Shown here: in pieces, positions 40,355-49,656 of the stretch
Layout of the letters: each line of letters begins with the position of its first letter
How positions within the stretch are numbered: position 1 is the first letter of the stretch
From: Saprospiraceae bacterium
Lineage (GTDB): Bacteria; Bacteroidota; Bacteroidia; Chitinophagales; Saprospiraceae
NCBI GenBank assembly: GCA_041392805.1
Contig: JAWKLJ010000001.1
Location: 5,268,501-5,332,500, forward strand
Reading direction: 5' to 3'
DNA: 64,000 nucleotides
Program-made: the position numbers and the translations under genes
Notes under the pieces: model-generated
What the model was told of the DNA's origin: nothing
The model's input: the letters and a program-made list of their open reading frames with translations, nothing else
Databases searched by the model: none

Positions 40355-40775
40355 ATCACTGCCCGAAGGCTGGAAAATGTCAATGTCACACCTTATATGG
40401 CCTTATATTCCTTATATGGTTCAAAAAAAAACCTAGGCCCAAGCCACCCTCCAATACCTCTCAACCTCCAATACCTCCCCGTCCCAAAAAAAACCTCAAG
40501 CCCATCTGTCATCTCTCCCACACCACCTCTCTCTTTACCCTTTGCTAAATCGCATTTCCACATGAGATCACTGCCCGAAGACTGGAAAATGTCAATGTCA
40601 CACCTTATATGGCCTTATATTCCTTATATGGTTAAAAAAAAACCTAGGCCCAAGCCACCCTCCAATACCTCTCACCCTCCAATACCTCCCCGTCCAAAAA
40701 AACCTCAAGCCCATCTGTCATCTCTCCCACACCACCTCTCTCTTTACCCTTTGCTAAATCGCATTTCCACATGAG
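40355..40775. repeat. Tandem duplication of about 210 bp including the GNAT gene 3' end
   Basis: Copy 1 (40355-40566) and copy 2 (40567-40775) begin ATCACTGCCCGAAG and end TTTCCACATGAG and differ at only a few positions by eye. Copy 2 runs into the real 3' end of the leftward GNAT gene (stop 40744-40746); copy 1 therefore carries a detached copy of that gene's last ten codons and stop (40535-40566). Within each copy CCTCCAATACCTC-type words occur twice. The non-coding 40058-40743 interval otherwise holds only the hexamer array and hairpin described separately. Confidence 0.85.
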
Positions 40776-41199
40776 GAATGCCATCTTCCAGATAGGTTTC
40801 CCCGTAAGCTTTAAACCCCAAAGAAGTATAAAAATCCACCAAATAAGCTTGGGCTGAAATTTTGATGGGCTGACCTGGCCACAGTGCTTCAATAAATCGT
40901 AGGCACTGTTCCATGAGTTCCCTCCCGATTCCTTTTCCGCGCATGGAGGCATGACTGACCACCCTTCCTATCGAAACATATTCGGCATAGGCAATGCCTT
41001 TAGGGATGAGTCGCGCATAAGCCATAATCTGCCCATCCGTCTTTTTTCCCATTACATGCCAGGCAGCCAGGTCTTTCCCATCAGCATCCTGATAAGGGCA
41101 GTTTTGCTCCACTGCAAATACTTCCAAGCGCAAGGCCATAAAATTATACAGCTCTTTCAGGCTCAATTCCTCAAAGGCTACACACGTATAGCTTAGCAT
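40744..41199 (-). CDS. GNAT acetyltransferase, ElaA-like
   Basis: 151 residues of an ElaA-type GNAT: ELYNFMALRLEVFAVEQNCPYQDADGKDL is the usual ElaA opening, followed by AYARLIPKG, YVSIGRVVSHASMRGKGIGRELM with the acetyl-CoA pyrophosphate loop (RGKGIG), and AYLVDFYTSLGFKAYGETYLEDGIPHVEM at the end. It transfers an acetyl group from acetyl-CoA to an unknown amine. The gene is 3 bp behind the DUF5723 gene in another reading and may share its transcript. Its 3' end was duplicated in the adjoining tandem repeat, which did not change the protein. Confidence 0.92.
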   Translation of the reverse strand: MLSYTCVAFEELSLKELYNFMALRLEVFAVEQNCPYQDADGKDLAAWHVMGKKTDGQIMAYARLIPKGIAYAEYVSIGRVVSHASMRGKGIGRELMEQCLRFIEALWPGQPIKISAQAYLVDFYTSLGFKAYGETYLEDGIPHVEMRFSKG

Positions 41200-41202
41200 C
41201 TT

Positions 41203-42657
41203 TTAAAACTTATAGCATGGAATATTGTCCTTGCCTTTGGCATTGTTGCCGAAGGGGGATGCGCCACCGCCACCAATTTGGAATGGGTTAATCTTAAAGG
41301 CCACATAAATATCCGATCCCGACAAGTTGGATCGACTGACCCAGCTTCCAAGGTGATCCGTTCCAATCGTTAAAAATGGTAGCCTAAGGCTCAGGCCGAC
41401 ATGAAATTTCTGTAAGTTATACACGGAAACGGGCATACTGGCACCAAACCAACGTCGCTCAAACCTGGGCACAAAGGCAATCAAATTGCCATTGGGCACG
41501 GTCCTAGAACTAGGCGAAATGGTCTGCATGACCACCATGCTCATATAGATATCATTTGTGATGGCTCGGTCTACAGCTAGGTTTAAGCGGCTCGGAAGCC
41601 ACATCCTGAAAGCGTCACCTACCAAAGAAGCATTGTTGTCGCCCAGGGTTTGTAAGCTAAAGAGCTCCACCACCTGGTCTACTTCATGCGCTGCATCGAA
41701 AAAGCCATAATTGTCGGAGTTGACAATGCTCCCCACCCCTGGATTTACGGTATGCAAAGCAGTTTGTTTATTATAATTAATTTGGCCAATGTCAATAAGG
41801 GCAGCACTGAATTTCCAGTCGTATCGACCCTCTTCTTCGCCAATCGTATACACCATGCCCAGATCGATGCTAAAACCGGTTCCCAGGGGTTTCAATCGGG
41901 TAACATCTTCCTGGATAATGCCATTGGTGTAGCCAAATTCGAAATGGATATCATCACCAAATAGGCTGTTTTCTGGCAAACGGGCCATCGTATAAGACCT
42001 GGAATTATAAACAAATGCAGCCTCATATCCTCTCAGGTATTTGGCTGTAATCCCAAACGCAAAACTGCCTGCTCCCGTTTGTTTCTTAAAGGCATAATTG
42101 AGGCCAATTTCTTCAAAACCCATTACCCCAAGTCGAAAGGGCTCTATATTGAATTCCTCAAAGTTCGGTTTTTTGTTAAAAGGATAATAACTGAAATTAT
42201 CACTAATTCCATTGCCACCAACCAAAAACCGCCCGCCCGTCACCAAGCCGAGATAATGTTGGCCAGCTATCCGGATAAAAAACGAAGGTCCAACATAACG
42301 GGAGAGATTATAAACGTAACGCTTTTTGCCATCATCAAAAAAGTCAACCGCATATTGGTCGATTTTTAAGGGCGTATCAGCGCCAACCTTAGAGCCTAGT
42401 ACGATATCCAGGTTTTCGTTAAATAAATCGCCTACCTTGGCATTGCGTACATAGGCATAATTGTTATCAATAAACTGATCTCCCTCTATGATATTGAGAT
42501 CCCAGCTGAAAGGCATGGTCGTATGAGCGGCCGGATTAAAAAGCGTAGCATTAATACCTGCATAATTATCCAGGCGTAAACCTAATTGTTCCTGGGCTGA
42601 TACCACACCGAATAGCGTGGCTAAAAGCAGAAATGTAAAAACTGTTTTTAAGTTCAT
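41203..42657 (-). CDS. DUF5723 family outer-membrane protein
   Basis: 484 residues with a signal peptide (LKTVFTFLLLATLFGVVSAQ). The opening EQLGLRLDNYAGINATLFNPAAHTTMPFSWDLNI in pieces, the later RYVGPSFFIRIAGQHYLGLVTGGRFL, and the glycine/aromatic strand pattern fit DUF5723, a Bacteroidota family thought to form outer-membrane beta-barrels of the PorP or PorV-like sort. It ends GGASPFGNNAKGKDNIPCYKF, rather than with a barrel-terminal strand, so the last residues may be exposed. Function unknown. The GNAT gene starts 3 bp after its stop. Confidence 0.83.
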   Translation of the reverse strand: MNLKTVFTFLLLATLFGVVSAQEQLGLRLDNYAGINATLFNPAAHTTMPFSWDLNIIEGDQFIDNNYAYVRNAKVGDLFNENLDIVLGSKVGADTPLKIDQYAVDFFDDGKKRYVYNLSRYVGPSFFIRIAGQHYLGLVTGGRFLVGGNGISDNFSYYPFNKKPNFEEFNIEPFRLGVMGFEEIGLNYAFKKQTGAGSFAFGITAKYLRGYEAAFVYNSRSYTMARLPENSLFGDDIHFEFGYTNGIIQEDVTRLKPLGTGFSIDLGMVYTIGEEEGRYDWKFSAALIDIGQINYNKQTALHTVNPGVGSIVNSDNYGFFDAAHEVDQVVELFSLQTLGDNNASLVGDAFRMWLPSRLNLAVDRAITNDIYMSMVVMQTISPSSRTVPNGNLIAFVPRFERRWFGASMPVSVYNLQKFHVGLSLRLPFLTIGTDHLGSWVSRSNLSGSDIYVAFKINPFQIGGGGASPFGNNAKGKDNIPCYKF

Positions 42658-42803
42658 AGGATAAGGGTGTAGAAATTAAAAGTGTTGCTATAGTTATTAG
42701 TTCTTTGACGATGGGAGTAGTTACTGAGGAAGATAAACCCCCAATTCGAGCAAGATATTGTTTTATTTCTTTAAAGATATTAAAAAATCTAGCCAAATGG
42801 ACA

Positions 42804-43181
42804 TTAGCCCACCGTTAATTCTACATAAAGATGGTAAAATTTAGGCAAAAAGATGAAAAGGCCAACACCAAGTGCCCCCATGGTGGTAAGCAAAACCCCT
42901 GCTGCGGCAACATCCTTGGTGCGCCCTGCCAGTTCGTTAAAATCAGGAGAAACCAGGTCTGTCAAATATTCCAATGCCGTATTAAAGGCCTCGGCAGCAA
43001 GGACACTAAAGATGCTAAGGGTTACAAAACACCATTCGATACTGCTTAATTGAAAATACGCCCCTAAACCTATACATAGCAGTGCAGCCCCGAGGTGAAT
43101 CTTGGCATTGACCTGGCTACGAAACAAATCCCCCAGCCCTTTAAAGGCAAATTTGAAACTCAATATTCTTCTTTTTATCAT
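42804..43181 (-). CDS. dgkA: Diacylglycerol/undecaprenol kinase (DgkA family)
   Basis: 125 residues from the ATG at 43181. The frame is open for 82 more codons upstream, but that part lies inside the lamin-tail gene in another frame and does not look like protein. The DgkA domain is complete: SFKFAFKGLGDLFRSQVNAKIHL, two TM helices, the catalytic EAFNTALEYLTDLVSPDFNELAGRTKDVAAAGVLL region (in pieces) with conserved Glu and Asn, and a third TM helix. Gram-positive-like DgkA enzymes phosphorylate undecaprenol or diacylglycerol in the inner membrane. The start is 34 bp after the stop of the lamin-tail gene, so they may be co-transcribed. Confidence 0.93.
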   Translation of the reverse strand: MIKRRILSFKFAFKGLGDLFRSQVNAKIHLGAALLCIGLGAYFQLSSIEWCFVTLSIFSVLAAEAFNTALEYLTDLVSPDFNELAGRTKDVAAAGVLLTTMGALGVGLFIFLPKFYHLYVELTVG

Positions 43182-43215
43182 CCTCAAAGTATTAGATCTT
43201 TCTTTTGTTGATGGG

Positions 43216-45828
43216 CTAATTTCCCAACATCCCCGCCAAAACAAAAACCGACTTTTGCTGCTCCACCTGGCCATCCGGGTGGTGTATTTCAGCCCACAAA
43301 ACGTAAATGCCAGTGCGAGCTTTTTCGCCCATATTGATGCTTCCATCCCAGGTAAAGCTGCCTTTGGTAGCCAAGACCTCGTTGCGAACGAGCCGGTGAA
43401 CGAGGCGGCCCTGGGCATCAAAAACATGTAAATTGAGTGAAAATCCTGGCTTTTCCGTTTGATATTCTATCAGCAAAACGTCTTCAAAACCATCAGCATC
43501 AGGTGAAAAACGTGGATTGGGCAAAAAGATGATCTCATTGGCCGGAACGGCTACCGTATCTATAAATTGCGAGTTTTTGTAGGTGGGTGTGGCGAAACCA
43601 ACCGCCGCGGCCGCCGAGTGCCAATTGCTAGCATCCTGGGTAGGGCGTTCGGGGTTGCTCCGCTCCAGCGATACGCCATTTTCATCATCCAGCAGGGGCG
43701 AATGCAAATCTTTGTTATAATCAAAAGAATCAATGACCATATTGCTTGGTGTCGTCAGGCTGATATTGCCTTCGTCATCGGGGAGTGACGGAAGGGCATT
43801 TTTGATCATAGCCAGCGGAAAAGGCACCTGGTATTTTGCCATGATATCAGCGGGTTCGGCCGATAAAACCGCATAGTTGCTGGGGAATAACAGAAAATCC
43901 TGTTCAATAGGTGCAGTCGCACTTCCTCCGCTTTGCTTGAAATTGTTAAGCCGCAGGTTGCGCAGGTTAAATATCTTGTCCGAACGATTATACAGCTCTA
44001 CAAAATCACTCCCTCCTGTGCTTGGGTTAAATAGAACCTCATTGATGACAATATCGCCGGGCTCCGGCGTTACCGTCAAACCAAATTGGAGGCTATTGTT
44101 TTCACTCAAGCGATTACCCAGGCAGTCTGAAATTTCATTATTTACCGTCACTGTATAAACAACACCCTCTGCTACTGGACTACCCAAAACCAATACCACT
44201 TCTTGGTTTTCAGGCGATTGAAGAGAGGCGAAACCAATGGGGAGGGCTGGTTCGATACTATAGTTACTACTTGCATTGGCAAGGATGGGATCAATTGCTT
44301 CATCAAATACCAAAATGACTTCCATGTCACTCACTGCAAAAGCGCGGATCAAAGATGGCCCCTGGGTATCTGGGGCTATTCCCTGGAGAGAATTGACCTG
44401 TCCTGGTGTGCCGCCTGTGGGATGCTCGGAGGCGCGCCAATTGCCGGTGCAATTATAGGGCCCTTCAGTTTGGATCAGCTCCAAAGACCAGCCCCCCTCA
44501 GCCTTTAAAATGTCCTGGTACCAGGCAGCGGTGTAAGTGACCTGGAAAATGGTGTTTCCCGATGCAGTACTAATGAAAATATCATCACCACCATTTGTCA
44601 GGCTTGGGAAACTAGCTACGCCTGCCACCATTCCGAAGGATTCAAAAGCGGTGACTGCATCTATTGTGCAAACAATAATATAGTTGCCTGGCTGTAAATT
44701 TACCGATGGCAAGGGCTTAGGGCTGCTTCCCGTACTGATGGTTAAATCCGATAATTGGATGACCTTATCGCTGCGATTATATAGCTCTACATATTCGAAA
44801 GCGGGCAAGCCAACCGCAGGGCTCGGGTCAGCCATGATTTCGCTGATAATGATGTCATTCAACTCAGCCTCCTGCACATTGAAAAAAGTGAAACTCGTCG
44901 TTTGCGTGCCCGCTGTATTGCCATTGCTGTCCTGTATGCCCTCGGCGTTTAAAGTGTAAACCTGTTGGTTGCTTAGCGGCGTGGCCAGGGTCAAGACCAG
45001 GCTATTGGGGGTATCGCCGATGGCTACATTGGAGGGGGAACCAATAGCTGGGCTGATGGATAGCTGATTGGCAGCGGGCACCTGTATGGGTTCGTCAAAC
45101 AGCAGATTGACCATCGTTGCTGAAAGGGCACTTCCTGATAGTAATTGTGGTGGATCGTTGTCCTGAAAGATCGGATCTATCAGTACATCATCAAAGAAAA
45201 AATGGCTGCTACGCGTACTGCTATAATTGCACAAAAAACCGAAGTAGGCGCCATTGGGATAGGTAGCGTCCGTAGCTGTTCCTTCCATTTGAAAATTCGT
45301 TCCGCCGGTATAGTCTGCATTCATGGTCCAGGTACCGGAGGCTGTTCGCATCACCTGCACCCTTGCCAGTGCTTGGGCTCCGCCAAGTGCGCCTGCCGTC
45401 CCGCCGACCAGGAGGGTCGAAGAACTACCATCTTGTCTAAATAGTTCAAGCGCATCGTCACTACCTGAAATACCACCAATTTTTATATAATACCCGTTTA
45501 AGGCTGCACGAAGATCAGAATGGGAGGCGTTTAAATAAACACGAGCCAAATTGCTGGCTGATGGAGAAAAATCTAAACGAACCAGAAACTCCCAAACCGT
45601 TGTCGCCCCTGAAGCAGTTGGAGCAGAAACAGCCAGGTAGCTACTGTTGCTGGAGGCTGGAGCAGGGTCCGATAGCTGTAATTCGCCATTGGTGACTTGG
45701 AAAAGCGTCGTTTGACCGAGCCAGCTGGGATTGGCTGTGAAATTGCCGTCTGAGAAATCATCGGTTAATTGAGCAAGTAGGCTGATGGGGAGCCAAAGGA
45801 ATAAAATAGGGATCATTGTGTTTTTCAT
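43216..45828 (-). CDS. Large secreted protein with two lamin-tail domains and FlgD-like C terminus
   Basis: 870 residues with a signal peptide (MIPILFLWLPISLLAQ). Residues about 20-225 resemble a concanavalin-type sandwich (DDFSDGNFTANPSWLG). Then come a SbsA-like Ig domain (DNDPPQLLSGSALS ... LTLATPLSNQQVYTL), a lamin-tail domain (IIISEIMADPSPAVGLPAFEYVELYNRSDKVI), a second Ig-like domain, and a second lamin-tail domain (DIVINEVLFNPSTGGSDFVELYNRSDKIF). The C-terminal part (PRFSPDADGFEDVL, LHVFDAQGRLVHRLV, FTWDGSINMGEKARTGIYVLWAEI) resembles FlgD-type Ig or CHU-C-like ends of T9SS cargo. Probably cell-surface or extracellular; role unknown. Confidence 0.87.
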   Translation of the reverse strand: MKNTMIPILFLWLPISLLAQLTDDFSDGNFTANPSWLGQTTLFQVTNGELQLSDPAPASSNSSYLAVSAPTASGATTVWEFLVRLDFSPSASNLARVYLNASHSDLRAALNGYYIKIGGISGSDDALELFRQDGSSSTLLVGGTAGALGGAQALARVQVMRTASGTWTMNADYTGGTNFQMEGTATDATYPNGAYFGFLCNYSSTRSSHFFFDDVLIDPIFQDNDPPQLLSGSALSATMVNLLFDEPIQVPAANQLSISPAIGSPSNVAIGDTPNSLVLTLATPLSNQQVYTLNAEGIQDSNGNTAGTQTTSFTFFNVQEAELNDIIISEIMADPSPAVGLPAFEYVELYNRSDKVIQLSDLTISTGSSPKPLPSVNLQPGNYIIVCTIDAVTAFESFGMVAGVASFPSLTNGGDDIFISTASGNTIFQVTYTAAWYQDILKAEGGWSLELIQTEGPYNCTGNWRASEHPTGGTPGQVNSLQGIAPDTQGPSLIRAFAVSDMEVILVFDEAIDPILANASSNYSIEPALPIGFASLQSPENQEVVLVLGSPVAEGVVYTVTVNNEISDCLGNRLSENNSLQFGLTVTPEPGDIVINEVLFNPSTGGSDFVELYNRSDKIFNLRNLRLNNFKQSGGSATAPIEQDFLLFPSNYAVLSAEPADIMAKYQVPFPLAMIKNALPSLPDDEGNISLTTPSNMVIDSFDYNKDLHSPLLDDENGVSLERSNPERPTQDASNWHSAAAAVGFATPTYKNSQFIDTVAVPANEIIFLPNPRFSPDADGFEDVLLIEYQTEKPGFSLNLHVFDAQGRLVHRLVRNEVLATKGSFTWDGSINMGEKARTGIYVLWAEIHHPDGQVEQQKSVFVLAGMLGN

Positions 45829-45911
45829 AGTTACAAAATTAGCTCAATTCCATAAAAAAAGGATTTACAATCCAATAGTTTTGTAATAAAAAGAGCGGAA
45901 TTAAAAATACA

Positions 45912-45943
45912 TTTGCTGCAATGCCTTCAGCCCTGTATCTTTG
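45912..45943 (+). promoter_or_regulatory. Bacteroidota promoter of asd
   Basis: TTTG (45912-45915), 20-bp spacer, TATCTTTG (45936-45943): an exact fit to the Bacteroidota -33/-7 pattern (TTTG, 19-21 bp, TAnnTTTG). Transcription should begin about 45950, giving a leader of about 45 nt before the ATG at 45995. Confidence 0.8.
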
Positions 45944-45994
45944 CAACGCTTAGCCCTAACCGAATTATTTGGTAATTATTTAAATGTTAGAAAA

Positions 45995-47014
45995 ATGAAA
46001 GTAGCTGTTGTTGGTGTAACCGGACTTGTTGGAACGGTGATGCTAAAAGTCTTGGAAGAACACCAATTTCCTGTTAGTGAATTAATCCCCGTAGCCTCTG
46101 CTCGGTCCATAGGAAAACCAATTAGTTTCCAAGGTAAGGAATTTAAGGTCGTAGGAATGGAAGAAGCCATTGCAATGAGACCTGACGTAGCTATTTTTTC
46201 TGCGGGGGGAAGCACTTCCAAAGAATGGGCGCCTAAGTTTGCAGCAGTAGGTACAACGGTCATTGATAATTCTTCTGCTTGGCGAATGGATACAGATAAG
46301 AAATTAATCGTACCAGAGGTCAATGCATCTGAATTGACGGAAAACGACAAAATTATAGCCAATCCCAATTGTTCTACGATCCAGATGGTAGTGGCTTTAG
46401 CACCCTTACATCGCGCCTATAAGATCAAACGCCTGGTTATTTCTACCTATCAATCTTTTACAGGTACAGGGATGCAGGCCGTTAAACAATACCAATTGGA
46501 GCGCAAAGGCTTTGAACCCAAACCGGATGAAAAGGCCTATCACTATCAAATTTTTGAAAACTGCCTTCCGCATTGTGATATCTTCCTGGAAAACGATTAT
46601 ACCAAGGAAGAAATGAAATTGGTACATGAAACACGTAAGATATTGGGTGATGACAGCATAGGCATTACCGCAACTGCCGTTCGGGTGCCTGTTCATGGTG
46701 GTCATTCTGAAGCGATTAACATTGAGTTTGAACATCCATTTGATATGGCCGAAGTTCGCCAAATACTGGATGCAACCCCAGGACTAGTGGTACTGGATGA
46801 CCCTGCTAATAATAAATACCCGATGCCATTATATGCTAAAGACCGGGATGAAGTGCAAGTTGGTAGAATTCGTCGGGATGAATCTATCAAGAATGGTTTG
46901 AACATTTGGGTAGTGGCAGATAACTTGCGAAAAGGAGCGGCGACCAATGCGGTTCAAATTGCGGAATACTTGATGGAGCATCAACTTTTGGCAGTGAAGC
47001 GCATGGCCGTTTAA
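45995..47014 (+). CDS. asd: Aspartate-semialdehyde dehydrogenase
   Basis: 339 residues from the ATG at 45995 (MKVAVVGVTGLVGTVMLKVLEE), the standard NADP-binding start; the 18-codon extension to 45941 overlaps the -7 box and is rejected. Motifs: SAGGSTSKEWAPKFAAVGTTVIDNSSAWRMD, VPEVNA, the catalytic Cys in NPNCSTIQMVVALAP, STYQSFTGTGMQAV, VRVPVHGGHSEAINIEF and the late DNLRKGAATNAVQIAE. It reduces aspartyl phosphate to the semialdehyde on the way to Lys, Met, Thr and diaminopimelate in the cytoplasm. It stands alone with its own good promoter. Confidence 0.96.
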   Translation: MKVAVVGVTGLVGTVMLKVLEEHQFPVSELIPVASARSIGKPISFQGKEFKVVGMEEAIAMRPDVAIFSAGGSTSKEWAPKFAAVGTTVIDNSSAWRMDTDKKLIVPEVNASELTENDKIIANPNCSTIQMVVALAPLHRAYKIKRLVISTYQSFTGTGMQAVKQYQLERKGFEPKPDEKAYHYQIFENCLPHCDIFLENDYTKEEMKLVHETRKILGDDSIGITATAVRVPVHGGHSEAINIEFEHPFDMAEVRQILDATPGLVVLDDPANNKYPMPLYAKDRDEVQVGRIRRDESIKNGLNIWVVADNLRKGAATNAVQIAEYLMEHQLLAVKRMAV

Positions 47015-47250
47015 TCCCATGAAAAGGATGTTTATTTAGGTGAAACCCGAATAGGATTGATTCCTAAAACATTGAAATTGTGGGTTTTTTAATGCTTAAT
47101 AGAAAATTTTGTTCCGTTTTTTCTTAAATTTGAAGAAAACAAGGGTGAATAAAATTTTTCTCATAGAAATTTGACGATCATTCGCTATGCCTTTGCGAAT
47201 AAGTGATTACGACGATACAGGTATCTTATTTTACTAACGTAAGTTGATTT

Positions 47251-48759
47251 ATGAAGACCAAGCTTGTACTATGGGGGGCTAACGCCCAGGATGAACGTGT
47301 TTTAATTGCACTGGAATTATTGGCTAAAGAGAACAAAGTCAACATTATGACTTTCCCGGAATCTGTTGCGACAGAGGAATTTAGCCAAAAGATGATGCAA
47401 GAATGGCGCAATGGAACGCCAATGGAAATACCGGAATCTCACACATCAGAATTAAGAGAGTTAACCATAACAGATAGCCTATTACCTGATACGCTAAAGG
47501 TGGAAAGAGGTGATCTCGTTCAAAGGGCTCAAACAGAATGGCACTTTGTTGTATTATCTTCGAAACTCAATGAGGCTTATCAATCGGAGCTAGATGAGAT
47601 CAAAGACAAGATTGATCAATTAGATAATTTTGATAATGACATCTGGGACGGCCTTAAAAACTTTTGGGATAAAGTTCAATCACAGGTAAGAGACCGCAAC
47701 TTGTTCCGAGAGCATGCCAATACGCTGAGAGATAATACTAATGCCCTTTTTGGCCGACTCAAAGAATTGAGGGTCAAGCTAGATGAGGATTTTCAAAAAA
47801 AATCAAAGGCCAATGTAGAGCGTTTCGGTGAAATGCTGGAAGGGGTGGAGAAGAAGATCAGTGAAGGGCTTAGCTTACAACCTATTTTTGATGAGCTGAA
47901 AGAACTTCAACGAAAATTCAGAGAGGCTGACTTTACCCGCGACCATCGCTCCAAAGTTTGGCAACGCCTCGATAAGGCCTTTAAAATCGTTAAAGAACGG
48001 CGTTTTGGCGCTACTGGTGACGACCGCTCGCCCGTTGAAAGGCTTAAACGCCGATATGAAGGGCTTCTGACAGCCATTGAAAAAATGGAACGGTCTATTC
48101 AAAGAGACCAGGAAGACCTCGATTTCCAAGACAAAAAGATCGCCTCTACGGATGGACAGCTGGAAGCGCAAATTCGCCAGGCCAAGATCAAAATGATTGA
48201 GGAGAGAATCCGCTCCAAAGATGAAAAACTTGGTGAAATGCAACAGACCAAGGATGAACTGGAAAAGCGAATGGAGTCACAGGAAGAAAAAGAATCCAAA
48301 CGATTAGAGCGGCAACGACTGGATGACGCTAAAAAGGCAGCTGAAGAAAAAATTGCAGCCCAAATCAAACAGAAAGCAGAAGAAAGGGTAGGGGATGAAA
48401 AAATTGAAAAAGCAGTTGATGCCTTAACCCAATCGGAGGAGGAAGAGACCGAGACTAGTGCTCCCGAAAACGAAGCGACTACCGCTGAACCAGCCATGGA
48501 AGCCCCTGAAGAAAGCGAATCCGCTGAGGAGGAAGCCGCCGCAAAACCTGCTAAAGAAGAGTCTGTTTTTGAAGCGCTTAGCAATACCGTTGGCGAATCC
48601 TTAGAGGACGTTGTCGATACGGTAAAAGCCGTCGCCGAAGTCGTTTCTGATAAAATGGAAGATGCATTTGACGACTTGAAGGAGAAATTCTTTGGTGAAG
48701 AGGAGGAGGAGAAAAAAGCGCCTGCTGCTAAAGCGCCTAAAGCGGAAGAAGAAGAATAA
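47251..48759 (+). CDS. Acidic coiled-coil protein of unknown function
   Basis: 502 residues, no signal peptide. Residues 1-110 form a compact start (MKTKLVLWGANAQDERVLIALELLAKENKVNIMTF) I do not recognise; VLWGANAQDERVLIALELL recalls Bacteroidota hypothetical proteins with predicted coiled coils. Residues about 110-390 are almost continuous charged heptads (LNEAYQSELDEIKDKIDQLDNF; KERRFGATGDDRSPVERLKRRYE; QARIRSK-type stretches). The tail from 395 is Glu/Ala-rich and disordered (EEEETETSAPENEATTAEP) with a final amphipathic region (LEDVVDTVKAVAEVVSDKMEDAFDDLKEKFFGEEEEE). It could be a cytoplasmic scaffold. The stop codon is the first base pair of a large palindromic element. Confidence 0.85.
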   Translation: MKTKLVLWGANAQDERVLIALELLAKENKVNIMTFPESVATEEFSQKMMQEWRNGTPMEIPESHTSELRELTITDSLLPDTLKVERGDLVQRAQTEWHFVVLSSKLNEAYQSELDEIKDKIDQLDNFDNDIWDGLKNFWDKVQSQVRDRNLFREHANTLRDNTNALFGRLKELRVKLDEDFQKKSKANVERFGEMLEGVEKKISEGLSLQPIFDELKELQRKFREADFTRDHRSKVWQRLDKAFKIVKERRFGATGDDRSPVERLKRRYEGLLTAIEKMERSIQRDQEDLDFQDKKIASTDGQLEAQIRQAKIKMIEERIRSKDEKLGEMQQTKDELEKRMESQEEKESKRLERQRLDDAKKAAEEKIAAQIKQKAEERVGDEKIEKAVDALTQSEEEETETSAPENEATTAEPAMEAPEESESAEEEAAAKPAKEESVFEALSNTVGESLEDVVDTVKAVAEVVSDKMEDAFDDLKEKFFGEEEEEKKAPAAKAPKAEEEE

Positions 48760-48922
48760 GAGCATGTTTGGAGGTCACCCTTTGGGCCAAAAAATGTCTC
48801 TTTTTCGCTGATACTTCGTTGCTTTTTTTGTCCGTACCTAAGGGTATGCACTTCAAAAAGCGCCTCGTTTCATCAAAAAATCGCCACTTTTTATCTCCAA
48901 AAGTGACCTCCAGACATGCTCT
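48759..48922. repeat. 164-bp imperfect palindromic element, same family as at 2038-2202
   Basis: The 20-bp ends AGAGCATGTTTGGAGGTCAC (48759-48778) and GTGACCTCCAGACATGCTCT (48903-48922) are reverse complements with one mismatch. Inner words TGTCTCTTTTTCGC, ATACTTCGTTGC, GCGCCTCG and TCGCCACTTTTTATC also form an imperfect palindrome and match words of the 165-bp element at 2.0 kb. The left end starts on the last base of the preceding stop codon. A solitary right-hand end (one base different) is at 59087-59112. Confidence 0.78.
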
Positions 48923-48940
48923 AAGCTTGTTTTAAGTATA

Positions 48941-48984
48941 AACAACGAAGCCATCGGTGAAAACATCGATGGCTTTGTTGTTTT
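48941..48984 (+). terminator. Intrinsic terminator after the coiled-coil gene
   Basis: AACAACGAAGCCATCG (48941-48956) pairs with CGATGGCTTTGTTGTT (about 48967-48982; one G-T pair) around a 10-nt loop and is followed by TTTT. It is a clear rho-independent terminator, 180 bp after the stop and beyond the palindromic element. Confidence 0.82.
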
Positions 48985-49050
48985 GGGGGTGCTGGAAGGG
49001 TGAAAATCTTTTGTCGCTCGAAAGTGTTCCCGCTGTGAGTAGTGTTTTAG

Positions 49051-49650
49051 TTTATTCCGTCTGTTGCCAATATTATTGGAACAGATATGAAGAACTATAA
49101 AATCATTCGCAAAAACCAATTTGCGTGTAGTACAATGCAGGTAAGGCGAGACAAAAAAATGCCTGTTGCTTTATTGCAAGAAGTGGATGAAGCTATCATT
49201 TCACAAGCTTATCCAGTATTTGAAGTAAAAGACGAAAATCAACTTTTACCCGAATATTTAATGATGTGGTTTGAGCATTCAGCGTTTGACCGTGAGGCTT
49301 GTTTTCACGCAGTTGGTGGCGTGAGAGGAAGTTTGGAGTGGGAAGCCTTTGAGGATATGCAACTCCCCATCTCCCACATCAACAAACAACGCGAAATCGT
49401 AGCCGAATACAACACCATCCAAAACCGCATCAAACTCAACGAGCAACTCATCCAAAAGCTCGAAGAAACCGCACGGGCCAAAAATAGTTCAGCAAAAATA
49501 TTACCTACTAACACAGTTCTAATCGCAATGTATGGCGAAGGAAAAACGAAAGGCCAAGCGGGCTATTTGAGATTTGAAGCAGCGACAAATCAAGTGTGGT
49601 GTGAGGAAATAAATTGTAAAAATAAAGATAAACGGCTGAAGTGTACATAA
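49051..49650 (+). pseudogene. hsdS: Type I restriction HsdS specificity subunit remnant
   Basis: Homology begins at 49051, before the ATG at 49087, with FIPSVANIIGTDM directly behind an in-frame TAG; this is the middle of a typical HsdS target-recognition domain. It continues KNYKIIRKNQFACSTMQVRRDKKMPVALL, LLPEYLMMWFEHSAFDREACFHAVGGVRGSLEWEAF (in pieces) and the central helix KQREIVAEYNTIQNRIKLNEQL. It then jumps to another recognition-domain core (SAKILPTNTVLIAMYGEGKTKGQ, FEAATNQ) and stops. So the N-terminal half-domain, the linker and the C-terminal part are missing, and the two kept parts are fused by an internal deletion. No hsdM is present, and hsdR is only a stub at 51160. Confidence 0.8.
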
Positions 49651-49656
49651 ATGTTT

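Noticed and set aside
40026..40355. Frames rich in Leu-Pro-Leu-Lys and Glu-Ile-Ala repeats
   Set aside because: They are translations of the CAATNN hexamer array, not genes.
43182..43427. N-terminal extension of DgkA
   Set aside because: It lies inside the lamin-tail gene in another frame; the DgkA family starts at the ATG 43181.
48099..48851. 250-codon minus-strand frame rich in Ser
   Set aside because: It is the mirror of the Glu/Ala/Lys-rich coiled-coil gene, whose codons give Ser/Phe/Leu frames on the other strand.
49087..49650. Functional HsdS
   Set aside because: It lacks the first part of one recognition domain and most of the second, homology extends upstream of the ATG to an in-frame stop, and no hsdM or complete hsdR is present.
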